The notes: generated from the letters alone by a model not told the origin. 64,000 nucleotides of DNA from Thamnidium elegans (GCA_025201345.1 JAIXMG010000004.1:744001-808000); one strand, 5' to 3'; shown: positions 10,056 to 22,046, counted from the first letter of the stretch. Numbers and translations: made by a program.

Positions 10056-13000
10056 TTAGAACTTTTGAAAAATCAAATAAACAGCATGTACAATAGGAAC
10101 GTAGTCATGATTCACTGTTTCAATATCAATCACTTCTTCTTCTTCTTCAATAACAACTTCTTCAAATGCACGTTTTCTATCTTTAGAATATCCATCTGGA
10201 ACTGTGACTACCATTTCCTTCAACTTTATCACATCTCTTCCTACAACCCTTTCGATATCCTCTAATACAAGCATAGTCATTGGCCATAATTTTCCTGTGT
10301 AAGGATCACGAATGTCTTGTGTTCCAACAATAAACATGCCTTTAGGCGCAAGTGTTAAAGTTGCTTCTATAGCCAAGTCTACAATAGTTTGTCTATAATA
10401 GTTAATTTTATCAGGTAAAAGGTCATTTCGATGACCTGTAATCATAAGCACTAAACCGCCGTCCTCGAAATACTCTTTGTTCATCATCGTTTCATAATGA
10501 ATTACATCGTCTGATTCTTCACTTAGTTCGGATATCAATCCCTAAACATCAAATATGTTAAATAAATTACAAAGCAGAAAAATATATAATAAAAGCTCAC
10601 CAATTTTAATAATGTTTTATTATTTTCCTCTATACGTTGTAGTCTTTGCTGTTCATATTCCGATAGCGGGTTTTCTTCTTGATTGGCCTCTTGATCATTA
10701 GAACCTTCTACGGGATTATGCTTCTCGGCTAAATTGTTACGTATTTTTTTTTTAATATTCTATTAAAATAGATTTGTAAAAAAATTTACCAGATGTATGA
10801 CCGGTAGTTTCAGTTTGATAATCGTAGCGATGATGTGGTGTTTCCTAATATACTCTTTTTTTTAAAAAAACATATCCCCAATACTTTTCCTTAAAAAAAC
10901 TTTACCTTGGATAATATTAACTGGATATGTTCCCAGTTACCATCATCTTTACCAAACCGCTCAACCATACGAGATATACATAATTTATCAAATCCATATA
11001 CTTCTGTTGGTTTAAATACCCAAACTGTTCCCATCACTACACTCTTTCTCATAATAGCAGATGATGGCACGCCATGAAGATTACGATTTACTTTAACCTT
11101 AATGCTACGGGAATCTAATTCTGAAAAGAGAGAACTGTCAAATAAGCGCTTACGAACATTTCGTTTTTTTTTTTTTTTTACCTTTATCTTTTATTACCAG
11201 CTCCATTTTATCTGTATTTTCTTTCGGTAACTTTTTAAAAGTTGCAATGAATTCATGAGTGAATACCAAGAAATCGAATTGAACACAAAGATAGGTACCG
11301 AGACCAAAGGCGGAACAGTAACGTTGTCTTTTGATTACCTATATTTGCATAAAAAGAAAAAAATTAGTTAAAATTCCTACACGCAAAAAAATATGTTACC
11401 AGTTCTTCTAGCTCAAAACCTTGATCGATATAAAGACGCATAAGATGAAATCCAACCGGTATATAAAAGCAATGTTCTCGATTATCTCCAATACCTAATG
11501 TCAATCTTCGGTCCACTTTTAATAACCTAGAAACTAAATCGTTAGTGTAACACACGGAAGAATATGTCAGATCATAAAATTACCTCCAACTTTCTTTAAC
11601 TACTTTAGTATATTCAATTTTAAAATCTTCAATACTTGTGAATCTAATATTCGGTATAATAGTAGGGTTGAGTATCTATTATTTTACGTTTGTATTCTAT
11701 TTACCTTGAAAGGTCACCGTCTAAATGAGTTGAGTAAGCGACACAATCTTTGTAAGGCGGATGAGATAATACATGATGAAAAGATTCATCTGCAAAAAGA
11801 GCGCCTGATAAATCTCGGGAATCAGCTTGAGCAATAATTGGTCTGTATTCAGCTGAAGTTAAACCAGGAGGTACTTCAAAACAACAATTTCGTTGTGATA
11901 AAGCTACAGCCGCCTAATATACATATTTAGTATTTATTGACAACAGAAATAAGGTACAAACTTACCGGGTTAATATCTACACCGCAACATCTAAGTAAGG
12001 TAAATTTATTTAGAAATAAATATTAAAGTTTCATTTACAGTTATAAAAAAGTTACCTTCTTTGTAATAAGAAACACTCAATTGCATCGGTTCCTGAATAA
12101 AAGAAATGTATAAATATAAACATTTATCCTTTATATAGACATATATATATAAATATATAAAAATAATAATATGGCTAATGTTTTACCTCTTCCCAAAAAG
12201 TTGGATAATACTCTCTCGTCCTTGGTTGTATACTTTAAAATCGCTCTATTGAAAAAGAGAATTAGATAGTTCCTTTCTAGAAATATTTCTTTATTTTACC
12301 TGCGAACTGTTTGAGGTAACCAAGTTCCTATTGTACAATGGGTTAATCATTTATTCTCCAGAAAGTATTAAATAGTTCTTACCATGATAATCAGTTCCAG
12401 AATGAGTGGCCCAACGCGGAGCACGACCAGGAATATCAAAATAAGTTGATTCGAAAGTTAATGAAAACAATTGATTGGGTTGTGGTTCATAAGAAGCTAA
12501 TCTTGGACCAGTAGAAGCGTCACTAAATTTGGTTGCGGATAATGTATCTCGAGTTAAATAAGGCTTGTGAGAATAATCTTCGATAGAAGCTACATATCTG
12601 TGTTGCTGGTTTTGTTGTTGATCAAATTCTAACGTAGCATTATCAATAACAAGTGGCATGTTTTCTTCACCAGGTCTTCCGTCATTATCAACAAGTAGTG
12701 CTAATTCAAAACATGGGTTACACATAATAACTCCTCCGTCATAGCCCTTTCTCCATGTTTCTGCTTCGTAAGTTCCACAATAGCAGCAAGAAACAGGTAC
12801 GGAACCATCTGCCAACTTTCTACGGCGACGAGGGAATAATGGCTTTTTTTTCTTTTTTGCGTCTAAATAAAAAAAACAAGTTAAAATTTTAAAAAGTAGC
12901 TTATATCTTTTCAAGGGGACTTACTAGCTGCTTTGATTTCTTCTTTTGCTCGAGCAGCTTCTGTAGCTTTTTGTGCTTCCATTTCTTTCAAGATTGCAAA

Positions 13001-16000
13001 AGCTTTGAATATAATAATTGTTGGTATGATTATAAGGTTACAAAATACAGAGATTTTATACTTACATGTTTCTTCAAATTCATCTTCAGTATGATCATGT
13101 TCAGAAGGGAATTTTTCATAACACTATTTAAAATACAAATTTTAGAAACATTTACTTTTTATCTTTATAAAAATAGTTACTTACCTCTGCACACAGATCG
13201 AACGACGAAAAGTAGCTAGAAGCACAAGGTACACATGTAAACCAAGATTCATCAACCAATTTCTTACTACAGCCATCACAGTTAAAAACATTAACATACG
13301 TATCTATAAAAGTACATTAGATTTGTATATACAACTATAAATATACCAATTGAGTTTATCTTACCTTTTTTGTTATAGTAAGCTTCATGTATTCCACACC
13401 AGAAAATAACGCCACTCTTGAAATAACTGACCGGTTTTTGAGAACAAGGTAAATGGAAACTCTTGTTACATTTTGATTCGAAACATCCAATGGTAGCACC
13501 TTTTTCTTTACATCCATGGCATCGCTATAATATAAATTTTTGTTACTAAATCTTTTTTTGTAAAAATAATTTTTTTTTTAAAAAAAAAAGTATACATTAC
13601 CATGCCTCTACCACGTCTTAAAGCTAATGTTACATTATACCACTTGCCTTCAGGTGTACAGAATACTTCAGGTGAGTATCTCGCACAAGCATCATGAGCC
13701 CAAAAAGATCTCTTTTTTTCAACCCCATTCTTATTAAATGTAGCAATAACAAATGGACCGATAAACTGTCCAAGATCATCAGAGGTATCATCATCGTCAT
13801 TACAAAAAGCGCATACCTTTCTACGTCTCCATCTCTTGAGATACTTGTATCCTTGATCTGTATCAATTGGAACATTGCCTGTGAATACTTTACTTGCATC
13901 AATTGCATTGATTTCGACGTCGTCTTCTTTTCGAACGACTTTAGAGGTTGGCTGGACTCTTAGAACAACTGCACTGGGTTCGTTGGTAGAATCGATTGTA
14001 CTGATTTGTATACGTTGCATCATCATTTCGATAGTACCAATAGTAACTTCGGCATTTAGTCCAGGCGCTTTTGCGACACTCAAATCAACCAACTCATTTT
14101 CAAGTACTGTAGATGCAGTTAATAGAGATAATTCATCTTTACCAGGTATTTCTTCCAAAATGTCTTCCTCCCAAACTGTTACTAACTCTCCTTTAATTGG
14201 TCTTGGTCCTATCTCGGCATCGATTACTGCTTGAATGGCAAAACTGGAACGTGGGTGCTGATGCCAGAAAGGGAAATTTTGGTCAAAACATCTTTTTTAA
14301 AAAAAATATATTAGAAAAATATGTAAAATTTTGAATAAATGGTATCGATATACTTAATACCTGAGACAAAGTTCAAAGCTCTGATAATCATGCCCAGGAG
14401 AAGGAGTTTCGCAATAAGTACAGTAGTAACGGAACTGCTTTATAACAATATTACATTGATTACAATAAACTTTCCACGCATCTATTTCTACGACTATTAA
14501 AAAAAGTAATGAGCTTGCAGGTAGTTTTTTTTTATATGTGTAATAGATGTTACCTTCTTCATTTTCATCAGCTGTTTCTTTGTGATACTCAGCATTGCCT
14601 GTGCTTGATCCTTCTTCCGATTCTACATCACCCAAAGTCAGTCTCTTTCTACTAAGTCTATTTATCAAAGGTTGAGATGAAGCAACAGCAACAGCTCTAT
14701 CCTGACAAACATGCTCTGCATTTTCCATAGTTTGATCTAATAGCATCTGCTCATATCTTTCTCGATAATTTGGTTCAATACATTGTACCTCATGATCATT
14801 TTCAATGGCTTGTAATCGCCTGCTTCCAAGAGTAATGTATTCATCGAACGCATCAAGCCAACCACAGTAGTGAATTCTAACTTTGTTCTTATGCATAGAA
14901 ATCAATCGACCTTCATAAAGTTTTTTGTCTAAATGAAGTACTGTAACATGTTGCATATAGTCATACCCATAGACGTTGGCAACAAACTTGTAGCTCTTTG
15001 ATGCCTCAGCTTGAGCTAAACGAAGTGAAATGATTTGTTTGTCACTTGTTGATCCTTCTTCGTTATCTACTTGCGGTATGGGATGGCTGTGACAAGACGA
15101 TAGGGAACTACATTTATTACTAATAGAAGACTGACTTTTCTTTTTGGAAACAACAGCTGATGGCTTTTTTTTCTTTTTAGATTTTTTGGGTTTTGGTTGG
15201 TTATAATCGTTAGGTAAATACTCTAATTCGCCATTATCATTATCCGATAATACTGGACCATCATCAAACGTATCATCTTCAAATACGCTTGCTTCTCCAG
15301 GTACTTCGGGTTCTTCAGATACTTTAGTTTCTTGATCTTTTTTCTTTTCGCGCCGCTTCTTTTTCTGAGCTTCCTTAACCGCCAACTCATCTAAACTAAC
15401 AAGCATACCCAGCTCTTGATAATCTTGAGGTCTTACTAATTGATGTTTACGATTTTTCTTTGCTTCCTCTAACACCTCTGGATTAAATTCAGCAATTAAA
15501 AGATCATTATCCCCACCTGGTTTTTTCCCGTTTACTTGTATATCACCTAACATGGCATCGATTTGGTTTTCGGATGTTGGAGATGTATCATTTGAAGAGG
15601 TAGTGGCAGTACGAATTCTTCTACTCCCGACCATAATCCATTCATCATATATATCAGCCCAACCTTCATAATGAACACGAACTTGGCCCGGGCGCATAGC
15701 AACTAATGTACCAATCTCCCAGAATTTTGTCTTTCCGGAACGTGTATTTAATACTTCAACAGCTAAATTATTTGTATAGCCGTAAGGATTAGGTGTAAAT
15801 CCGTTCTTGTCTTTTAATTGTCGCATTGCTCTTCGGGTTGCAAAAGCACCTGTAGTCAAGAAATCATCAGTGGTAGCTGAAGTAACATTATCTTGTTGCT
15901 TCTTTTTTGGTTGTACGATTTTTTCGGTTACAGGAGGTTCAACGATTTTAGTAGTGCTAGTAGTAACCTTTTTTGAAGTAACAGGATCCGATTGCTTTTT

Positions 16001-18616
16001 CGGATTGGCTTCGGCTGGTAATTTGGGCTGGCTTTCAATATGTGAATCAGTAACAGGATCCCTTAACTTTCTTGGTCTTCCTCTTCCTTTTCCTTTTGTG
16101 CTTTGGACGGTTGAACTCTTAGAGGTAGGTATTTTTTCACTCTCTACATTTTGCTTAGGTAATTCATTGGTCTTGTCTTGCTTAGAAGGATCAGAAAGAC
16201 TGTTTGAAGTATCAAGATCAACAGCCTTTTCAATTGCTTTTTCTTGATTCTCTGATGGCTTCACAGTGGGTGGAACCTCTTGTACACTAAAATCGATATT
16301 GTTTTCAAATAAAATTGACTCTTCCTCCTCTTCAGTCATAACTCTTAGTCTTCTACTACCAATAGGAAGCCATTCAGATTGATGTAATTCAGGGTACCAT
16401 ACTCTAACTTGATCCTGGTGCATCTCACGAAGGTATCCAACACATTCTTTTTTGGCTTTACGAGTTCCCTTTTGTTTTGAATAGAAAGTAATTGCTACTG
16501 CCCGGTTTCGACGGTATCCAAATGAGTTTGGCTTGAACCCGTATTCGTCAACTAATCCGCGCGCCATACTACGTGTCATAAAAACTTCACTGTTATTAAA
16601 TATTTGAGTAGGGTCTTTATCAAGAGTAGAACTGACGTAGTCTGTATTTTCTTTTATGCTTGTTGAGGGAATTACTAATATATTTGATGTTTCGTCTTGG
16701 TCCTTTTCTTCGGAAGAAGGTTGCATGCTATTATCTTCAACCCAAGAAGTATCGTTATCTAAATCAAAAATAATATATTTAGTTATTTTTTTTTTTTCTT
16801 CCGTTGGTGGGTTTATTAATTTACGCTTACCATTCTCTTCGATACAAGTAACATCAATATCCTCTTCGACAATGGGAGTATTATCAACATCATCTGCTAT
16901 TTTTGAAGGAGAATCAGTTTGTGGTGAGGCTGCACGTAATCTTCTACTCCCCATTATAATCCATTCCTCTTGGTCATCCCAATCATTATACTTTACTTTG
17001 ACTTTTCCTTTATCCATCATTTCCAAAGTTCCAGGATACCAATAACCGTTGATGTTTAATACTTCTACGTTTTGACGATGCACAAAACCGTGAATATTTG
17101 GATAGAATCCGTGTTCAGGATCAGCTAAAGTTCTAGCTGTTTTACGGGTCATAAATGCACCAGTAGTAAAATGAGATACAGAATCTTTCTTTGAAGAATC
17201 ATTCTTTTTTTGCGGGTTTTCTGTAATGGTTATATTTTCCTTCTTTTTGGATGCCATGATTTTACGGTTTGTTTTTTGAGAGTGACGTGATTTGATAGGT
17301 GGAATGATTGGCTTGGAATACTTGTTTACCTTTTTGACTGTCGTTGTACTCTTCTTATTGTTGCCGGGTACTTTATTGACAGATGTTCTAGGCGCCGAGA
17401 CATTATTCAATACATTTTTGGCTGTCGCTTTTGATGACGAGATATCGTTTACTGCATTATTAACTAATTTTTGTTTCTTTACAGCTGGAGTACTGTCCTC
17501 AAACATTACTTTTTTTTGTTTTTTGAGCTTGTTTTTATTTGTGATGGATGTTTGGTTTGTTTCTGTAACCGGAGATGATTCACTTAATTTTTTTTTACAT
17601 TCTAAGCATGCAATTGTCCTGTCAGTCATGTTTTTGCCTTCTTGATTACCACTGCTTTCGGAACAATGTTGACAACCTTTACGGTTACTCAAGGCGTCTG
17701 CCAGTTTTTTTCTATCTTCAGGTTCAATCATACCCAGCTCAATCCAAGGTCCCAAAACATCATCATCAGACTGCAACGATTCCGAGAAACTATAACTATC
17801 ACTTTCATCAGATTTAATAAAATCATCATTGTTATCCATATCGATATCGTCATTTGATAAAACCAGATTCTGATCAGTAGATGGAAAAGGATCATCAATA
17901 TCTTGTTTTTTATCATCTTGAATGTCCCACCGAGTTTTTCTTCCGTTCAAAGGACGAAGTTCCGTTACGTTCTCACCACTATTTATATCTGCATTGTTAT
18001 TATTGCCTAGTTCGACGCAATTCTGTTTGGGCGATGTCTGACAAGTGAACTTTAAACTGATTTTTATTTCACTTTTTGACATCCCGCTATTCTGGCACTG
18101 GTCGTTTCGGTTTTTCCTGATTCGGAAAAGACCAGCAAACGGTTCCTCTGTCAAAACTTGTTGCTTTAACGTCTTTTCTTTCGATACCTTTGGTGTAGCC
18201 TTGCTTATACTTTTATTGCTTTGAAGTAATAGTTTTCCCATAAAACTTCCAAACTTTTTCTTGCTTTTGATTTCGTCCTTCTTTTCTTTTGTAGGCTTTT
18301 GAATTAGTCCATGTTCGGCGTAAACTCTATATTCTCGAGTTTTCTCATCGAGCATACGAAGCTTTTTTTTTTTTTTTTTTAGTTTTTAGTAAGGGAAAAT
18401 AAATAAAAATAAAAATATTTCACGTACGATCGAATTTTCTTTTACACTAGACCATGGATTCTTTGGTTGTGTAGGTATATCAGATGAAAAAACTTGACTA
18501 GAATCTAAAACAAAAAGGATGAATTAAACTTTGACATTTTTTTCCTCCTTTGATAGTAAATAGATACCGTTCTCTTTTTTTCGAAAAAGTTGCCAAGTAG
18601 ACGGATTATCTGACAT
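10056..18616 (-). CDS. Chromatin-reader / amino-DNA methyltransferase fusion (tudor-knot x4, ZZ, ePHD, GATA-like, N6/N4 MTase)
   Basis: I read 22 exons totalling 7239 bases (2412 residues), all junctions in frame. Order by residue: a lysine-rich disordered start with a CxxC...CxxC motif near 260; four repeats at about 440-518, 630-716, 876-960 and 1142-1224, each ending in a form of W..DEWI..GSRR.R (tudor-knot or chromo-barrel type); a ZZ-like finger at about 1312-1375; an extended PHD at about 1515-1640 (CAFCND ... RCHGCKEKGATIGC ... FHLPC); a second ZZ-like finger at about 1645-1700 (NCDGCSKKL); and a GATA-like finger (CCYCGT ... CNPC) near 1745-1780. The methylase spans about 1870-2120: WLPQTVRRAI, SAM motif NFLGRGTDAIE ... 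CGVDINPAAV, catalytic-type SHPPY at 1984-1988 (bases 11752-11766), GDNREHCFYIPVGF and ELEELVIKRQ. Its closest style is bacterial DNA N6-adenine/N4-cytosine methylases (order motif I then IV). A second methylase-like half fills 2250-2412. The likely role is chromatin-targeted DNA methylation. The base modified is unknown, and RNA as substrate is not excluded. Confidence 0.82.
13570..13589. repeat. T10A10 palindrome inside an intron
   Basis: Ten T followed directly by ten A within the intron between exons 5 and 6 of the methyltransferase fusion gene. It is one of about 14 TnAn junctions of this kind in the window; the longest is at 58035-58075. Confidence 0.9.
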
Positions 18617-18935
18617 TTTCGATTAATGCAAAAAAAAACTTTTTTTCTTCGCGTCTTTCAAAAAAAAGGGGGGGAGAGGGACTATGATATTATATGTGAG
18701 AGTAAAATAAAATAGAACTAGAAGAAAGAAGACTGATTAAAATGTCTCAGCCCTCTTCTTGTATATTTATAATTGTACAACTCTATCAATTTAACAGGTA
18801 CCCTAATCTCTTTCAAAATAATAATAATGGTCGGATATTTAACCTCCAATAAACAAAAATATTTACTTTTTTTTTTGTTTTGTTTCTTTACCATTTTTTT
18901 TTTTTTTATCTAACTATTTTTCTTTTTTTTTTGAT
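18617..18935. promoter_or_regulatory. Divergent promoter region, methyltransferase fusion and DNA polymerase X
   Basis: A 319-base spacer separates the two start codons, which point away from each other, so both promoters must lie here. It has GGGGGAGAGGG at about 18669 and long pyrimidine runs beside the polymerase start. I see no clear TATA box or known binding site. Confidence 0.5.
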
Positions 18936-21072
18936 ATGTCAAATATATTCAATAATATAAAAGTATATATAATACCAATAAAGCTCAGTGAATACGAGCT
19001 TGCTTACTTTTGTCGTTTGGTTGATAAGCACGGTTTGTTATTGAGTATATGTTTGTTACACTAATCACCATTTTATGCTCAAAATATGTTTCAAATTATT
19101 AGGCGGATCAGTTTGTCAAAATCAGAAAGAGTCGACCTTGATCTTGACAGCATTAAGGTCTTTATCCCGAATCAATAGAAATATAAAGAACCATGAGGTC
19201 AATCAATATATATTCATACGAATATATATATATATATTGACTTTTTTCTTCTTTTTTTTGTAGATTCCTGTAATAGATATTCAATGGTTAAAAGGATGGT
19301 AAAATAATAGATTAGGTTATGTAATTTATCTATTTACTGATTTAAAAAAAAAAAGTGATAAAGCAAATGATCTACTTTCTTTTAATGGATATATTTTAGT
19401 AGAGCCTATTCAACAACCGACACTTCAACAGTCTGTTGAACAATCAGCAGAAATACTAAACAGGAAGTTTTCTAGTTTACCTCCTGAAAAATTACTCTTT
19501 GAAGATTCTCCCAATTCGAGGTATCTATACGTAAAGTAAAAAATAAAAATACTATCTCTAGCATAACACCCTTTATAAATATAACTATAGATATATTTCA
19601 GAAAACGGTGATAGTGACGATGAAGAAAGTACGTTACATATAAATATATTATATGGGACTATCTCTGACGTATATATGATTTAGATATTGATATAGATCC
19701 ATCATTCATCAACACAAAGTATGAATGTCTTCGCCCAACTCCATACGCGCCAATGTTTAATAAACGACTTGTATCATTACTTTTGATACTGGAAAAAAAA
19801 AGAACATTTGATAACGAAGATAGAAGGTCGCTAAGTTACCGTCATGCAATTTCAGCGATAAAGGTCTGAGAGACAACTAATGCTAATAATAGTTAAAAAT
19901 TTTAATTGCATGATTTTTAGGCATATCCCAGAGAAATTAAATCTTCAAAGGAAGCTGCAAAAATTATAGGAGTTGGAAAGAAAATGGCAGAAAAAATACG
20001 AGTCTTTCTCAATACCGGTACAATTGAAGAAGCAGAACTGTTAAGATCAGACGAAAAATTTAGAACCCTAAGTTTATTTAATAGAGTTTTCGGTAAGCAA
20101 TTCAATATAATGCTGTTTTTGGCGCCTAATCTAATATAGAATTTATCAATAGGAGCTGGAGTTGTTACGGCCAATTCTTGGTGGAATCTAGGATATCGAA
20201 CACTACAAGAAGTTCTAGATAAGGGAAATATATCCTCAGTTCTACGTATTGGAATTAATCTATTGCCGGATTTCGATCAATTGTATTATTTAAAATAGTC
20301 TATTACAGTACCATATAGCTTATTAAACCCCCTTTTTTTTTATTAGAATGAGTAGAGAAGATGTGGAAGAAATTATTGAAATAGTAAAAAAAGAATTACA
20401 AGATATTGATGATAATAGTTTTGTTATACCTGTTGGAGGATACAGGTAAAGCATAAATAATTAATGAATATAACTTTCTTTTTAAAACGAAATAATGCGT
20501 TATGTAGACGAGGAAAAGAAAAAAACGGAGATGTGGATTTGTTGGTCTCAAGTAGTAAATCAGTTACTGGGTTATTAGATCAATTAACAAAGCGTTTAAT
20601 TACTAAAGGTTTTTTAAAACATAAGCTTTGGAATTCTACGCGAGACAGTCAAAATAGGCGATTAATAGATAATTTTGAAAAGGTAAATTCTTTTAATAAT
20701 ATATTGAATTGCATTAACAATACTTTAGTGCTTTTGTTCTTTTCTTCAGCCATCTACTAGATTGCATAGACAAGTCGATATAATCATAGTACCTTCAGAG
20801 GAATTACCGATGGCAGTTTTAGGCTGGACTGGGTCTCGTCAATTTGAAAGATCTATTAGAGATTACGCCAAAAAGGTTTATATCTACGCAATATACTTAC
20901 TCAAAAAAAAAAAAAACTAACATATTAATAGGAAAAAGGATTATCTGTAAATAACCAATCTATACATAAGTTAGTATGCGGTTCGAAGCAGAAATTAACT
21001 GTAACGAGTGAAAGAGAAAGCTTCGAAATTATAGGAATCCCTTATATCGAGCCAGAATTACGTAACTGCTAA
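18936..21072 (+). CDS. Family X DNA polymerase, Pol mu/TdT-like, with N-terminal BRCT
   Basis: A multi-exon gene (about ten exons) for a repair polymerase, probably used in non-homologous end joining. The start at 18936 begins a BRCT-like domain (IKVYIIPIKLSEYELAYFCR, GGSV, VIDIQWLKG). A short linker follows, then the 8-kDa domain with helix-hairpin-helix IIGVGKKMAEKIRVFL, a second HhH (FGAGVVTANSWWNLGYRTL), and the palm with GGYRRGKEKNGDVDLLV (two metal-binding Asp) and QVDIIIVP (third Asp). The thumb start reads LGWTGSRQFERSIRDYAKKEKGL. The GW pair before TGS is as in Pol mu and TdT, where Pol beta and lambda have YF. The end LRNC matches the family's usual C-terminus (E.RN). It has no proline-rich linker as long as in human Pol lambda. 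BRCT and palm were read across introns by frame continuity. Confidence 0.88.
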
Positions 21073-21410
21073 TTCTCTGAAACATTTTTTTTTTTTTTTT
21101 TTGCATGAAACTGATTTACTTTGCTTTTTAAAATCATGCAAACAACAGTTGTCTAAGACATACAAAATAAAAAATTTAAGTAAAACAAAAAAACTTCCCT
21201 CTTCTTTCACTTTCATACAAACTGAAAAAAAAAAAGATAAGTGCTGTCGTAGTAATAGTCGCAAAGTGACATAAAGAGAACAATATTCTAATTAATAAAC
21301 TTTATCTATCTTTTAACCTTTTAATTATACTTTTGGTTTTATCCTAGAACTCATAGTAACAAAAGAGTTATAATCACCAGCTGAGACACGACAGTACAGA
21401 ATATAGAAGT
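21073..21410. other. Spacer after DNA polymerase X
   Basis: AT-rich 3' flank with A and T runs; nothing recognisable. The end near 21395-21410 may be a promoter for the small gene proposed next. Confidence 0.4.
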
Positions 21411-22046
21411 ATGTCTTTTTTTAAATACTTTCATTTAAAATCAGAGAAATTACCTACTACCAAGGATGCTTACAAAAAAAAAAGGTAAATTGTCAGAGTC
21501 TGATTAGATATAAACGGTATATAAACATATCACGAAATTCATTAAAAAATAAAAAATAAAAAGATATGCGCGGTCGGGGAATCGAACCCCGGCCCTTCGC
21601 GTGGCAGGCGAAGATTATACCACTTAACCAACCGCGCTTTCATGTTAATTATAACCAAAACATCTAATAAGTAAAAATGTCTAAAATCAAAATACTTCCG
21701 GCCCGGGGAAGTTCGGTATCTTCGGCAAGTTCGGTGTAATCTGGTGTGTTTGGTAATGTTCCGATGAAAGGTAAGTTTGACAGATCCAAGTAGAAAGTGA
21801 TCATATAACACCTTCATTCCTTAAATAAAATACGATTGGTACTTGCTGTATTGTAATTACACTTTTTTTTGTAGAAAGTATCATTGTGTTTTAGGCCTAC
21901 TTGATCCTAATACACGCCAAAAGAAGGCTTTCGTTTACTACATATGCTATGCTGTTTATGCTAGTATAGGTCTTTTTATTCGAGCAATAATTAGCGGTTC
22001 AGGTATTTCACAGATAGATTTAAAACCAACTCTTTTTTTAAAATAA
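21411..22046 (+). CDS. Possible small single-span membrane protein (split model uncertain)
   Basis: The 3' exon is convincing in character. From 21896 it reads GLLDPNTRQKKAFVYYICY then AVYASIGLFIRAIISGSGIS, a charged stretch followed by one hydrophobic helix, ending at the stop 22044-22046. The 5' part is unclear. One candidate first exon starts at 21411 (MSFFKYFHLKSEKL) with a GTAAAT donor. Another ATG at 21677 opens a frame that stops after 20 codons, though a strong GTAAGT donor follows at about 21770. If the 21411 exon belongs, the tRNA-Gly gene lies inside its intron on the opposite strand. I do not recognise the family, and the boundaries given are outer limits. Confidence 0.3.
21567..21637 (-). 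tRNA. tRNA-Gly (GCC)
   Basis: A 71-base minus-strand tRNA without intron. The 7-bp acceptor stem (GCGCGGT with ACCGCGC, discriminator A) pairs perfectly. The D-arm reads GGTTAAGTGG, the anticodon stem TTCGC/GCGAA closes the loop CTGCCAC with anticodon GCC (plus-strand 21603-21605), and the T-arm GGGGTTCGATTCCCC is canonical. Short variable loop and total length fit eukaryotic tRNA-Gly(GCC). A terminator-like T run for Pol III is not obvious just downstream; A/T-rich sequence follows. Confidence 0.96.

Noticed and set aside
12351..12914. Separate GATA-factor gene
   Set aside because: The GATA-like finger lies in exon 10 of the long methyltransferase fusion; flanking introns are in phase on both sides and there is no stop, start or promoter between.
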